A stretch of DNA of 35,212 bases from Agromyces sp. NDB4Y10 (GTDB lineage Bacteria; Actinomycetota; Actinomycetes; Actinomycetales; Microbacteriaceae), in contig NZ_LQGY01000013.1 in the NCBI RefSeq assembly GCF_001620055.1, positions 1 through 35,212 on the forward strand, given 5' to 3'. Below, in pieces: positions 22,099 through 29,954 of this stretch. The position numbers were made by a program, and so were the translations under genes. The notes under the pieces were generated by a model, which worked only from the letters and a program-made list of their open reading frames with translations, was not told where the DNA came from and did not search any database. Each line of letters opens with the position of its first letter. Positions within the stretch are counted from its first letter, which is position 1.

Positions 22099-24003
22099 TC
22101 AGACGCCGCCGCCTCCACCGCCGCCGCCCCCGCCGCCGCTCGAACCGCCGCCGCCCGAGCCGCTCGAGGACGAGCTCGACGACGATCCCGACCAGCTCGA
22201 GCTCGACGCGGTGGTGAACGAACTCACGCTCGAGGCGAACACGGCCGCGTTGAACCCGCTGCGGCCCGCGTACCAGCCGGGCTGCTCGCCCCGCTGCGCG
22301 TAGAGCGCGGCGAGCTCCTCGCTCCATTCGCGCTCCTGCCCGAACAGCACCGCGTACGGGAGCAGCCGTTCGGTGATGCGCAGCACCGCGTCGGGGTCGA
22401 GGCCCGCGGATGCCGCACCCGCGGCCGGTGCCATGGGCACGCGCTCCGCGCCGGTCGGGCTCTGCAGCATCCGCAGCCGGTCGGCCTCGGCGAGCCGGAT
22501 GTACAGGCGGAGCCCCTCGAGGTGGTCGCGGAGCTCGCGGCCGCGCTCGGTGAGCGGACGCACGTCGGCCACCATCCACACCGCGGCGACGGCGAGCGCG
22601 GACGCCCCGATGATCGGCAGCCACGGCCACGCGCCGCCCATCCGCGCGTCGAGCGCGGCGATGCCGAGGATCACGGCGAGCGTCGACGCGACGATCGCGA
22701 GCGCCGCGAGCAGGATGCGCAGGCCCACGTCCGGTCGGCGGCGGAGCCCCTCGCGGGCGACGCGCGAGTGCACCTGGCGGCGTAGGTTCATCAGCTTGGT
22801 GCCGAGGGTCGTGTCGCTCGTCTTGAGGTTCCGGCGCGCTCCCGGGCGTGCGCCCGGGCCGAACAGGGCCGAGAGCACGCGCGTCGCGTCGCGGTCGGCG
22901 CCGCCCGCGTCACCGGTGAGCTCGACGGCGTACTTCTTCCGTCCCGTCTCGACCACGCGTACCCGTCCGGCGACGGCCTCGGCGAGGATGGTCGCCGTGA
23001 TGCCCTTGCCGGGGGCGCGCACCAGGTCCGCGGCCTCCATGAGCGACGGACGCTCGGGCGGCTCGTACTCGGCGATGACGATGCCGCGTCCGGGGTGGTC
23101 GCGCCACCGCGTCGCACGGAAGACGCCGGCGAGGATCGCGACGGTGAGCGCGGTGAGCGCCGCGGCGGCCGAACCCATGGCGGCCGGCGACGAGGTGAAC
23201 CGCTCGTCGCGCGGCTCGAAGGTCCCCGGGTCGAAGCCGACGGCCAGGGTCAGGTTCTCGTAGGGGCCGAGCGCCGCGGCCTCGGCGACGACGACGCCCT
23301 CGGCGGCGTCATCCGCCCGCAGCGTCTCGCACGGGGTACTCGAACCCTCGTACCCCCGGTAGCACGCGGCGTCGCCCGTGAGCGCGTCGGCGAGACCGTC
23401 CTCGAGCCGCAGCTCGCCCCGGACGACGCTGAAGGGCTGCGCCCAGCCCGTGCCGTTGACGTCCCAGTAGAACTCCTGGATGTCGCGGTCGTCGGGTTCG
23501 AAGGTGACGTTCCGCTGGTGGTACGTGATCACGTACGTCTGCTCGCCGTGGACGTAGTCGTCGGCGGCGATGGTGACCAGCTCGAACTCGCCGTCCTCGC
23601 TGCGCTCGGTCTCGAAGCCGCGGGGCTCCCCCGCGGCATCCGTCACCGAGACCACGCGGATGTCGGTCGGATGGCCGTCGTAGGTGCGCGGGATCGCGCG
23701 ACGGATGCCGCGGTTCTGGTCGTACTCGGGGAACACCGCGACGAGCGTCTCGGTCGTGAGCAGCTCCGAGCGCCGGTCGGCGTCGCGGCCCAACCGGTAG
23801 ACCGCGTCGAAGCCGGCGAACGTGAAGTCGTCGACGTCGCCCGGCACGGCCCGCACCGGCGGCGGTGCGGCCGGCCGGTCCGCGGCGACCGCGGCCGTGG
23901 CGGAGGCGGCGGCGCCGAACGCGGCGATGAGGAGCGCTCCGGCGAGCGCCGCGAGGGCGGCGGGGCGACGTGGCCGGCGGGCGCGGGACCGGGGGGCGAC
24001 CAT
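22099..24003 (-). CDS. DUF2207 membrane protein with Gly/Ser-rich tail
   Basis: 634 aa. It has a signal peptide or N-terminal helix (about 15-42, after several arginines), then an extracytoplasmic beta-rich DUF2207 domain (about 50-255) with YVITYHQRN and EFYWDVNGTGW. A membrane helix lies near 270-290, a cytoplasmic domain (about 300-420) carries EYEPPERPSLMEAADLV, and two further helices sit near 440-490. A cytoplasmic segment leads to a Ser- then Gly-rich C-terminus whose last residues are almost all glycine, typical of this family. Function is unknown; similar proteins are thought to be envelope-associated. The frame continues far upstream of 24003, but this start fits the signal peptide, and TACCGT lies exactly six bases before the ATG (leaderless). 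It diverges from the CsoR-type gene. Confidence 0.85.
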   Translation of the reverse strand: MVAPRSRARRPRRPAALAALAGALLIAAFGAAASATAAVAADRPAAPPPVRAVPGDVDDFTFAGFDAVYRLGRDADRRSELLTTETLVAVFPEYDQNRGIRRAIPRTYDGHPTDIRVVSVTDAAGEPRGFETERSEDGEFELVTIAADDYVHGEQTYVITYHQRNVTFEPDDRDIQEFYWDVNGTGWAQPFSVVRGELRLEDGLADALTGDAACYRGYEGSSTPCETLRADDAAEGVVVAEAAALGPYENLTLAVGFDPGTFEPRDERFTSSPAAMGSAAAALTALTVAILAGVFRATRWRDHPGRGIVIAEYEPPERPSLMEAADLVRAPGKGITATILAEAVAGRVRVVETGRKKYAVELTGDAGGADRDATRVLSALFGPGARPGARRNLKTSDTTLGTKLMNLRRQVHSRVAREGLRRRPDVGLRILLAALAIVASTLAVILGIAALDARMGGAWPWLPIIGASALAVAAVWMVADVRPLTERGRELRDHLEGLRLYIRLAEADRLRMLQSPTGAERVPMAPAAGAASAGLDPDAVLRITERLLPYAVLFGQEREWSEELAALYAQRGEQPGWYAGRSGFNAAVFASSVSSFTTASSSSWSGSSSSSSSSGSGGGGSSGGGGGGGGGGGV

Positions 24004-24009
24004 GCCCTC

Positions 24010-24015
24010 ACGGTA
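24010..24015 (-). promoter_or_regulatory. -10 element TACCGT for a leaderless DUF2207 transcript
   Basis: TACCGT on the minus strand, six bases before the ATG at 24003; no Shine-Dalgarno sequence. Confidence 0.5.
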
Positions 24016-24071
24016 GCGAACCGGCCGCCCCGCGTCATCCGGTCGCGCACCCGCGGCGCCGCCTCGGCCGA

Positions 24072-24087
24072 ATACGGACGGGGGTAT
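24072..24087 (+). promoter_or_regulatory. CsoR-like operator
   Basis: ATACGGACGGGGGTAT, whose complement ATACCCCCGTCCGTAT has the ATACCCCC half and GTAT end seen in actinobacterial CsoR operators. It covers the place of the -35 of the downstream gene, consistent with autorepression. The palindrome is imperfect (only the ATAC/GTAT ends pair). Confidence 0.45.
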
Positions 24088-24099
24088 CTCCCGCGGGCG

Positions 24100-24105
24100 T
24101 ATCCT
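24100..24105 (+). promoter_or_regulatory. -10 element TATCCT for the leaderless metal-sensor transcript
   Basis: TATCCT ends six bases before the GTG at 24112. No ribosome-binding site precedes that GTG. Confidence 0.55.
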
Positions 24106-24111
24106 TGCAGG

Positions 24112-24390
24112 GTGATCGAGGACATCAAGAAGCGCGCGCTCCACCGCACGAAGATCATCGAGGGCCAGCTGCGCGGCATCGAGAAGATGATCGAGAACGA
24201 GGACTACTGCGTCGACATCATCACCCTGTCGCTGGCGGTGCAGAAGTCGCTCGGGTCGCTGAACAAGCTCCTCGTCGAGAACCACCTGCGCACCCACGTG
24301 TCGCACATGTACGAGGAGGGCGGCGACCGGCGCGAGGAGGCCGTGGCCGAACTCGTGCGCATCTTCGAGCTGTCCAACAACCGGGCCTGA
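24112..24390 (+). CDS. CsoR/RcnR-family metal-sensing repressor
   Basis: 92 aa, all-helical DUF156 repressor that leaves its operator when bound by its ligand. The family ligand positions are Cys33 (EDYCVDI), His58 and His62 (NHLRTHV). Copper sensors of the CsoR type have Cys-His-Cys here; Cys-His-His is the arrangement of nickel/cobalt-sensing RcnR, so copper is less likely. No Cu or Ni exporter is adjacent in the window. The GTG at 24112 is chosen because of the leaderless promoter and because it gives the usual family length; the frame is open far upstream. The macrodomain gene begins three bases after its stop, so the two are co-transcribed. A CsoR-like site overlaps the promoter. Confidence 0.88.
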   Translation: MIEDIKKRALHRTKIIEGQLRGIEKMIENEDYCVDIITLSLAVQKSLGSLNKLLVENHLRTHVSHMYEEGGDRREEAVAELVRIFELSNNRA

Positions 24391-24393
24391 CGG

Positions 24394-24945
24394 ATGCCGC
24401 GGATCGAGCTGGTCACCGGCGACCTCACGCTCGAGCGCGTCGACGCCATCGTCAACGCGGCGAACTCGTCGCTGCTCGGCGGCGGCGGCGTCGACGGGGC
24501 CATCCACCGCGCGGGCGGGCCCGAGATCCTCGCCGAGTGCCGGGCCCTGCGCGCCGGCACGCTGCCCGACGGGCTCCCGACCGGCGAGGCGGTCGCGACG
24601 ACCGCCGGGCGACTGGCCGCACGCTGGGTCGTGCACACCGTCGGCCCGGTCTGGCCCGGCGACGGACCCGAGGCGGACCGGCGCCGCCGCCTGCTCGAGT
24701 CGGCGTACCGGAACGCCCTCGGTCTCGCGGCACGGCTCGGTGCGGCATCGGTCGCGCTGCCCGCCGTGTCGGCCGGCGTCTACGGATGGCCCGCCGACGA
24801 CGCCGCCACCGTCGCGATCGGCACCGCGGCCGACGCCCGCGAGACGCCCGGCCTCGTGCGGTTCGTGCTGTTCTCGGAGCCGATGCACGCCGAGTTCGCC
24901 GCGGCCGCGGAGCGCCTGGGCGTCGACGCCGTCGCGGACCGCTGA
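24394..24945 (+). CDS. Macrodomain protein (O-acetyl-ADP-ribose deacetylase/ADP-ribosyl hydrolase type)
   Basis: 183 aa single macrodomain of the MacroD/YmdB class, predicted to bind ADP-ribose and to remove O-acetyl or ADP-ribosyl groups. IELVTGDLT opens the domain. [20 protein letters not shown] is the ADP-ribose-binding and catalytic loop, [11 protein letters not shown] follows, and SAGVYGWP is the second ligand loop. No transmembrane or targeting segments are seen. It begins three bases after the metal-sensor stop without its own strong ribosome-binding site. Its ATG lies inside a GGATGCCGC word. Co-transcription with a CsoR-type sensor is unusual and suggests stress-dependent expression. 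It converges on the glycerophosphodiesterase gene with 25 bases between the stops. Confidence 0.9.
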   Translation: MPRIELVTGDLTLERVDAIVNAANSSLLGGGGVDGAIHRAGGPEILAECRALRAGTLPDGLPTGEAVATTAGRLAARWVVHTVGPVWPGDGPEADRRRRLLESAYRNALGLAARLGAASVALPAVSAGVYGWPADDAATVAIGTAADARETPGLVRFVLFSEPMHAEFAAAAERLGVDAVADR

Positions 24946-24970
24946 CCGCCCGGCAGGGCCGGCGCGTCGC

Positions 24971-25849
24971 TCACGTGCCGGGCGCGGTCGCGGCGATCCA
25001 CGCGTCGAGGTCGCTCGGCTGGTCGGTGATGATCCCGTCGACGCCGAGCTCGCTCACCTGCGCCCACGTGTCCTGCGTGTTCAGCGTGTAGCAGAGCACC
25101 GCGATGCCCGCCGCGTGGGCCGCGTCGACGGCTCCGGGCGCGGCGGTGACCGACGCGGCGGTCGTGCCGAACCCGATGACCCCGAGCCACTCGGCGAGCG
25201 GGACGGGGTCGGCCGGCAGCTCGCGGATGAGCATGATCCGCGGCGTGGTCGGGGCGACGCGCTGCACCGACTGCAGCGTCTCGATGCTGAAGCTCTGCAG
25301 CACGACGCGGCCGCGGAGGCGGTGCCGCTCGATGAGGTCGACGACGAGGCGGACCTGGACGGGCGACCAGTCGGCCTTCAGTTCGACGAGGGCGCGCGCG
25401 TCGTCGCGCTCGGCGAGCTCGGCGAGGAACGCCTCGAGCGTGGGGATCCGCTCCCCGGCGAACTCGTCGGAGTACCACCGACCGACGTCCAGCCGCGCGA
25501 GCTCGGCGGACGTGCGGTCCTCGACCCGACCCTCGCGCCCGGCGACCCGTTCGAGGTCGGTGTCGTGGAAGAGCACGGGGACGCCGTCGCGGGTGAGGCG
25601 CACGTCGGTCTCGACGTAGGCGAGCTCGTCCATCGCGAGTTCGAGCGCGGGCATGGTGTTCTCGGGTGCGAGCGACCGGTCGCCGCGGTGGGCGATGATG
25701 GCGGCGGCCTCACCGGGTTGGCGCAGCGCGCCGAACACGTCGATGGCGTAGACGTCGGTGGGGGTCGCGGCAGTCCACAGGAGCGAGGCGGTCGCGATGA
25801 CGCCGGTGGCGGCGAGGGCGATGCGGACCGGACGGGGGGCGTGGGGCAC
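24971..25849 (-). CDS. Exported glycerophosphodiester phosphodiesterase (GDPD)
   Basis: Hydrolyses glycerophosphodiesters (deacylated phospholipids) to glycerol 3-phosphate and an alcohol, scavenging phosphate outside the membrane. It is 292 aa with an N-terminal hydrophobic helix (about 8-28) that is either a signal peptide or an anchor. The GDPD catalytic set is complete: HRG at 54-56, Glu63 in APENT, ETDVRLTRDG near 80, the second histidine in LFHDTDLERV, and VELK further on. The fold is a TIM barrel. A GTG start at 25849 has GAGGAAGG upstream. A TACAGT -10 and two 11-bp direct repeats just upstream suggest activation by the phosphate-starvation regulator, as known for glpQ genes in Streptomyces. 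Confidence 0.9.
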   Translation of the reverse strand: MPHAPRPVRIALAATGVIATASLLWTAATPTDVYAIDVFGALRQPGEAAAIIAHRGDRSLAPENTMPALELAMDELAYVETDVRLTRDGVPVLFHDTDLERVAGREGRVEDRTSAELARLDVGRWYSDEFAGERIPTLEAFLAELAERDDARALVELKADWSPVQVRLVVDLIERHRLRGRVVLQSFSIETLQSVQRVAPTTPRIMLIRELPADPVPLAEWLGVIGFGTTAASVTAAPGAVDAAHAAGIAVLCYTLNTQDTWAQVSELGVDGIITDQPSDLDAWIAATAPGT

Positions 25850-25900
25850 GGGTCGGGACCTTCCTCGGTGCCGCGCCTCCTTGCGCGCACCGTGCAGGCC

Positions 25901-25906
25901 ACTGTA
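25901..25906 (-). promoter_or_regulatory. -10 element (TACAGT) of the GDPD gene
   Basis: TACAGT on the minus strand; transcription would begin near 25894, about 45 bases before the GTG. The -35 position is occupied by the direct repeats, as expected for an activator-dependent promoter. Confidence 0.5.
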
Positions 25907-25913
25907 GCAACGT

Positions 25914-25935
25914 CGTTACCGTTTCGTTACCTTCT
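25914..25935 (-). promoter_or_regulatory. PHO-box-like 11-bp direct repeats upstream of GDPD
   Basis: CGTTACC occurs at 25914-25920 and again at 25925-25931, exactly 11 bp apart, seven bases upstream of the -10. An OmpR-family activator such as PhoP or RegX3 binding two 11-bp units over the -35 is the expected geometry. The core differs from the GTTCACC consensus by one missing C. Confidence 0.55.
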
Positions 25936-25942
25936 TGCGCGG

Positions 25943-27439
25943 TCAGGTGCCGACGGATGACGCATCCGTCCGCGATCCCGCCCGGGCCACGGTCTCCGCC
26001 TCGACGGCGATCCGGTTCGCCATGCCCGCGAACACGATGCCGTGGATCGGCACGATCGACCACCAGTAGAGGCGCCCGGCGAGTCCCTTCGGGAAGAACA
26101 CCGCGCGCTGCCGGTAGACCGACCCGCGACCGTCCGCCTCGGCCGACATCTCCAGCCAGGCCCGGCCCGGCACCCGCATCTCGGCGCGGAGCCGGAGGAA
26201 CCGGGGCCGCTCGATCGCCTCGACCCGCCAGAAGTCCACCGCGTCGCCCGGGTACAGCGTGTCCGGGTCCCGCCGGCCGCGGCGGAGTCCGACGCCGCCG
26301 GACAGCTTGTCGATCCAGCCCCGGATCGCCCAGGCGAGCGGGAACGAGTACCACCCGTTCTCGCCCCCCACGCCCTCGATGACCGACCACAGCGACTCGA
26401 CCGGCGCATTCGACCGGCGCTCGCGGTGATCGACGTAGACGGTGTACCCGGCCCAGTCCGGGTCGCTCGGCAGCGGATCGCTCGGAGCGCCCTCGACCTC
26501 GGCGTTGCGCCAGCTGGTCTCGACCTCGCCCGAGCGCTCCTTCTCGAGGGCCAGGCGCACCGAGCGGCGGTAGCCCACGAGCCCCTCGGGCGGCGGCGGG
26601 ATGACGGCGTCGATGTCGTGCTCGCGCATGACGCAGTCGAACTGGAGCGACTCGATGATGGGGACCGCGAGCCGCCTCGGGATCGGCGTCACGAGGTTCA
26701 CCCACTGGCCGGCCAGCCACGGGGTGAGCACGGGCAGCGCCGCGATCGGCCGCTGCCGGAGGCCCGCCTCGACCGCGTAGCCGTTCATGAGCTGCCCGTA
26801 GCGGAGGACGTCGGGCCCGCCGATGTCGAACGCGCGGTTCACCTCCGGCGGGAGCTCGGCGGCCCGGATCAGGTAGTGCAGCACGTCGCGCACGGCGATG
26901 GGCTGGATGAAGTTGCGGACCCAGCGCGGCGCCGGCATGTACGGCAGGACCTCGGTCAGGTGCCGGATCATCTCGAACGATGTCGAGCCCGACCCGATGA
27001 TGACGCCCGCCTGCAGCACCACCGTGGGCACCCCCGACTCGAGCAGGATCTCCCCCACCCGGACCCGCGAGCGCAGGTGGCGCGAGAGCGTGCCGCCCTC
27101 CGGGTGGAGTCCGCCCAGGTAGACGATGCGGCGGACGCCGGCCGCGCGCGCGGCGGCGGCCACGTTCCGCGCGATGCGGAGCTCGGACTGCTCGAAGTCC
27201 CCCCGGCCGCCCATCGAGTGGACCAGGTAGTAGACGACGTCGATGCCGCGCATCGCCCGCGCGACCGCCGCGGCATCCGTGAGGTCGCCGTCGACGAGGT
27301 CGACCCCCGCGGCCCACGGCACGTCGCGCAGCCGCTCGGGACGCCGGACGACGACGCGGACGTCATGCCCTTCGTCGAGCAGGCGCGGCACGAGCCGCCC
27401 GCCGATGTAGCCGGTCGCCCCGGTCACCAGGATGCGCAT
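25943..27439 (-). CDS. NAD(P)-binding SDR-DUF2867 fusion protein
   Basis: 498 aa. Residues about 1-290 form an extended/atypical SDR Rossmann domain with GATGYIGG at 7-14, DGDLTDAAAV and YYLVHSMGG. Residues about 330-480 form a DUF2867 domain, which is related to START-like ligand-binding folds. No catalytic Tyr-Lys pair in the classical YxxxK arrangement is obvious, so it may act as a nucleotide-binding sensor or a quinone- or lipid-related reductase. Homologues in other actinobacteria are annotated only as SDR or DUF2867 proteins. TAGGGT lies exactly six bases before the ATG, predicting a leaderless transcript. The gene is upstream of the GDPD gene on the same strand, but that gene has its own promoter. 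Confidence 0.82.
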   Translation of the reverse strand: MRILVTGATGYIGGRLVPRLLDEGHDVRVVVRRPERLRDVPWAAGVDLVDGDLTDAAAVARAMRGIDVVYYLVHSMGGRGDFEQSELRIARNVAAAARAAGVRRIVYLGGLHPEGGTLSRHLRSRVRVGEILLESGVPTVVLQAGVIIGSGSTSFEMIRHLTEVLPYMPAPRWVRNFIQPIAVRDVLHYLIRAAELPPEVNRAFDIGGPDVLRYGQLMNGYAVEAGLRQRPIAALPVLTPWLAGQWVNLVTPIPRRLAVPIIESLQFDCVMREHDIDAVIPPPPEGLVGYRRSVRLALEKERSGEVETSWRNAEVEGAPSDPLPSDPDWAGYTVYVDHRERRSNAPVESLWSVIEGVGGENGWYSFPLAWAIRGWIDKLSGGVGLRRGRRDPDTLYPGDAVDFWRVEAIERPRFLRLRAEMRVPGRAWLEMSAEADGRGSVYRQRAVFFPKGLAGRLYWWSIVPIHGIVFAGMANRIAVEAETVARAGSRTDASSVGT

Positions 27440-27445
27440 GGCCCG

Positions 27446-27451
27446 ACCCTA
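27446..27451 (-). promoter_or_regulatory. -10 element TAGGGT for a leaderless SDR-DUF2867 transcript
   Basis: TAGGGT on the minus strand, six bases before the ATG at 27439; no Shine-Dalgarno sequence. Confidence 0.5.
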
Positions 27452-27495
27452 GCCCGCGCGGTGCGGGCCGGGCCGGGCCGGTGCTGTGAATCCTC

Positions 27496-27518
27496 CGAGG
27501 GCGCCCGAAGCGCCCTCG
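27496..27518 (-). terminator. 9-bp hairpin with TTCG loop ending the deoxyribose operon
   Basis: Arms 27496-27504 and 27510-27518 pair over 9 bp. On the minus strand the apex reads C-TTCG-G, a very stable tetraloop. It is six bases past the stop of the short ALDH-like gene. Confidence 0.7.
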
Positions 27519-27523
27519 AGCCG

Positions 27524-28384
27524 CTAGCGCAGGCTCTTCGTGTGCCAGACCGTCTTCGTCTCGGTGAACGCCGCGATGCGGTCGAGCGTCGGCGCCGCGG
27601 CATCCGGGCCCTGCTCGGGACGGAGCACGCGCTTCAGGGTGTCGGCCGCCGCGATCTCGAGGTCGATCCAGTCGAGGTCGCCCGCGCCGACGAGGTCGAT
27701 CGCGTTGACGTCGGCGTGGCTCGCGAGCCACGGGGCGATCTCGGCGGGCGAGCCGGTGAGCACGTTGACGACGCCCTTGGGCACGTCGCTCGTGGCGAGC
27801 ACCTCGGCCAGCGAGATCGCCGACAGCGGGAACCGCTCGCTCGCGACGACCACGACCGCGTTGCCCGCGACGAGCGCCGGGGCGACCGCCGAGACGAGGC
27901 CGACGAGCGAGGAGTCCTGCGGGGCGATGATCGCGACGACGCCGGTCGGCTCGGGCACCGAGATGTTGAAGTACGGGCCCGCGACGGGGTTGGCGTTGCC
28001 TGCGACCTGGGCGAACTTGTCGGCCCAGCCGGCGTACCAGACCCAGCGGTCGATCGCCTCGTCGACCTGCGCGGCGGCCTGGGCGCGCGTGGCGCCCTCG
28101 GCATCCTCGATCTCGGCGATGAACTGGGCGCGACGGCCCTCGAGGAGCTCCGCGATGCGGTACAGCACCTGCCCGCGGTTGTACGCGGTGGCGCCGGCCC
28201 ACCCGCCGACCGCGCCGCGCGCGGCGACGATCGCGTCACGGGCGTCCTTGCGGGAGGCCTTGGCGGCGTTCGCGAGGAACCCGCCGTCGGCCTTCACGAC
28301 CTCGTAGGTCCGGCCGGACTCGCTGCGCGGGAACGCGCCGCCGATGAACAGCTTGTACGTCTTGGGCACGGCGAGGCGGCTCAC
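27524..28384 (-). CDS. Short ALDH-like protein lacking catalytic residues
   Basis: 286 aa from a GTG that overlaps the preceding ALDH stop as GTGA. It covers only the N-terminal, coenzyme-domain-like part of an aldehyde dehydrogenase. TYKLFIGGAFPRSESG aligns with the usual N-terminus, and WVWYAGWADKF and NISVPEPTGVVAIIAP match the family. The cofactor lysine motif KPAE reads VASERFP, FTGS reads DLVGAGD, the ELGGK glutamate is missing, and no nucleophile cysteine or C-terminal catalytic half exists. It cannot be an active dehydrogenase alone. Its size and order after a full ALDH match the degenerate second domain of ALDH16 enzymes, so it may be a structural partner of the upstream enzyme; that is inference. 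A recent truncation is unlikely because the reading frame and its termination are clean. Confidence 0.85.
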   Translation of the reverse strand: MSRLAVPKTYKLFIGGAFPRSESGRTYEVVKADGGFLANAAKASRKDARDAIVAARGAVGGWAGATAYNRGQVLYRIAELLEGRRAQFIAEIEDAEGATRAQAAAQVDEAIDRWVWYAGWADKFAQVAGNANPVAGPYFNISVPEPTGVVAIIAPQDSSLVGLVSAVAPALVAGNAVVVVASERFPLSAISLAEVLATSDVPKGVVNVLTGSPAEIAPWLASHADVNAIDLVGAGDLDWIDLEIAAADTLKRVLRPEQGPDAAAPTLDRIAAFTETKTVWHTKSLR

Positions 28385-29937
28385 TTCGCGGCTCCCTTCT
28401 TCGCGGGCTTGGGCGTTCGGCGGCGACGGGCGGGCCGCTCCTCGGCGGAGGCCGCGGCGGCCTCGACCGCGCGGGCGCCGCCCCGGGAGACGGAACCGGC
28501 CGTGGCGGGCGCGAGGTACGCGCCGAGGCCGTGGCGGCCGCCCTCGCGGCCGTAGCCGGACTCCTTGTAGCCGCCGAACGGGCTCGCCGGGTCGAACCGG
28601 TTGAAGGTGTTGGCCCAGATGACCCCCGCGCGGAGCTGGTCGGCGACCGCGAGGATGCGGCTGCCCTTGTCGCTCCAGATGCCGGCCGAGAGGCCGTACG
28701 GGGTGTTGTTCGCCTTCGCGATCGCCTCCTGCGGCGTGCGGAAGGTGAGGACCGAGAGCACCGGCCCGAAGATCTCCTCGCGCGCGATGCGGTTCGAGGT
28801 CTGCACGTTGGTGAAGATCGTCGGCGCGTACCAGAACCCGTTCTCGGGGATCTCGCACGGCGCGCTCCACCGCTCGGCACCCTCGTCGACGCCCGCCTCG
28901 GCCAGCTCGTTGATGCGCTCGAGCTGCTCGGCCGAGTTGATGGCGCCGATGTCGGTGTTCTTATCGAGCGGGTCGCCGAGCCGGAGCGTCGACAGGCGCT
29001 GCTTCAGCCGCTCGACGACCTCGTCGTGGATGGACTCCTGCACGAGCAGGCGGCTGCCGGCGCAGCAGACGTGGCCCTGGTTGAAGAAGATGCCGTTGAC
29101 GATGCCCTCGATCGCTTGGTCGACGGGCGCGTCGTCGAAGACGATGTTCGCGGCCTTGCCGCCGAGCTCGAGCGTCACCTTCTTGTTCGTGCCGGCGACC
29201 TGCTTCGCGATCGCGCGGCCGACGGCGGTCGAGCCGGTGAACGCCACCTTGTCGACGCCCTCGTGCGCGACGAGTGCGGCCCCGGTGTCGCCGGCGCCCG
29301 TGATGATGTTCACGACGCCGGGCGGCAGGTCGGCCTGCTGCACGATCTCGGCGAACAGCAGCGCCGTGAGCGGCGTGGTCTCGGCGGGCTTCAGCACGAC
29401 CGTGTTGCCGGCGGCGAGCGCGGGCGCGATCTTCCACGCGAGCATGAGCAGCGGGAAGTTCCACGGGATCACCTGGGCGGCGACGCCGAGCGCGCGGGGG
29501 TTCGCGCCGAGGCCCGCGTGGTCGAGCTTGTCGGCCCAGCCCGCGTAGTAGAAGAACCAGGCGGCCACGAGCGGCACGTCGACGTCGCGCGATTCCTTGA
29601 TGGGCTTGCCGTTGTCGAGCGATTCGGCGACGGCGAGCTCGCGGGCGCGCTCCTGGATGAGCCGGGCGATGCGGAAGAGGTACTTGCCGCGGTCGCGGCC
29701 CGACATGCGCGACCAGGTCCGGTCGTACGCGCGCCGGGCGGCGGCGACCGCGTCGTCGACGTCGGCGGTGTTCGCGGCGGCGATCGTGGCGATGCGCTCC
29801 TCCGTCGCGGGCGACGAGGTGGTGAACGGCGTGCCGCGGCCGTCGACGAACTCGCCGTCGATGAAGAGGCCGTAGCTGTCGCGGAGCGAGAGGATCGCCC
29901 GCGACTCGGGTGCGGGGGCGTATTCGAGGAAGCTCAT
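28381..29937 (-). CDS. Aldehyde dehydrogenase, ALDH16-like catalytic domain
   Basis: 518 aa NAD(P)-dependent aldehyde dehydrogenase, predicted to oxidise acetaldehyde from the deoxyribose-phosphate aldolase reaction to acetate. All motifs are intact: IPWNFPL (157-163), LKPAETTPL (182-190), FTGSTAVGR (233-241), Glu257 in LELGGK, Cys291 in GHVCCAGSR, and EEIFGPVLSVLTF. The C-terminal 45 residues are a Lys/Arg/Ala/Pro-rich tail (RRRRTPKPAKKGAAK) not seen in ordinary ALDHs; it may contact the short partner or nucleic acid. The ATG at 29937 has only GAGAACC upstream. It follows deoC by 17 bases and overlaps the short ALDH-like gene, so all three are one operon. Confidence 0.92.
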   Translation of the reverse strand: MSFLEYAPAPESRAILSLRDSYGLFIDGEFVDGRGTPFTTSSPATEERIATIAAANTADVDDAVAAARRAYDRTWSRMSGRDRGKYLFRIARLIQERARELAVAESLDNGKPIKESRDVDVPLVAAWFFYYAGWADKLDHAGLGANPRALGVAAQVIPWNFPLLMLAWKIAPALAAGNTVVLKPAETTPLTALLFAEIVQQADLPPGVVNIITGAGDTGAALVAHEGVDKVAFTGSTAVGRAIAKQVAGTNKKVTLELGGKAANIVFDDAPVDQAIEGIVNGIFFNQGHVCCAGSRLLVQESIHDEVVERLKQRLSTLRLGDPLDKNTDIGAINSAEQLERINELAEAGVDEGAERWSAPCEIPENGFWYAPTIFTNVQTSNRIAREEIFGPVLSVLTFRTPQEAIAKANNTPYGLSAGIWSDKGSRILAVADQLRAGVIWANTFNRFDPASPFGGYKESGYGREGGRHGLGAYLAPATAGSVSRGGARAVEAAAASAEERPARRRRTPKPAKKGAAK

Positions 29938-29954
29938 GGTTCTCGGTTCTCGAT

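Noticed and set aside
22102..22145. A GCC/CCG trinucleotide repeat tract.
   Set aside because: It encodes the Gly-rich C-terminus typical of DUF2207 proteins, so no separate repeat element is needed.
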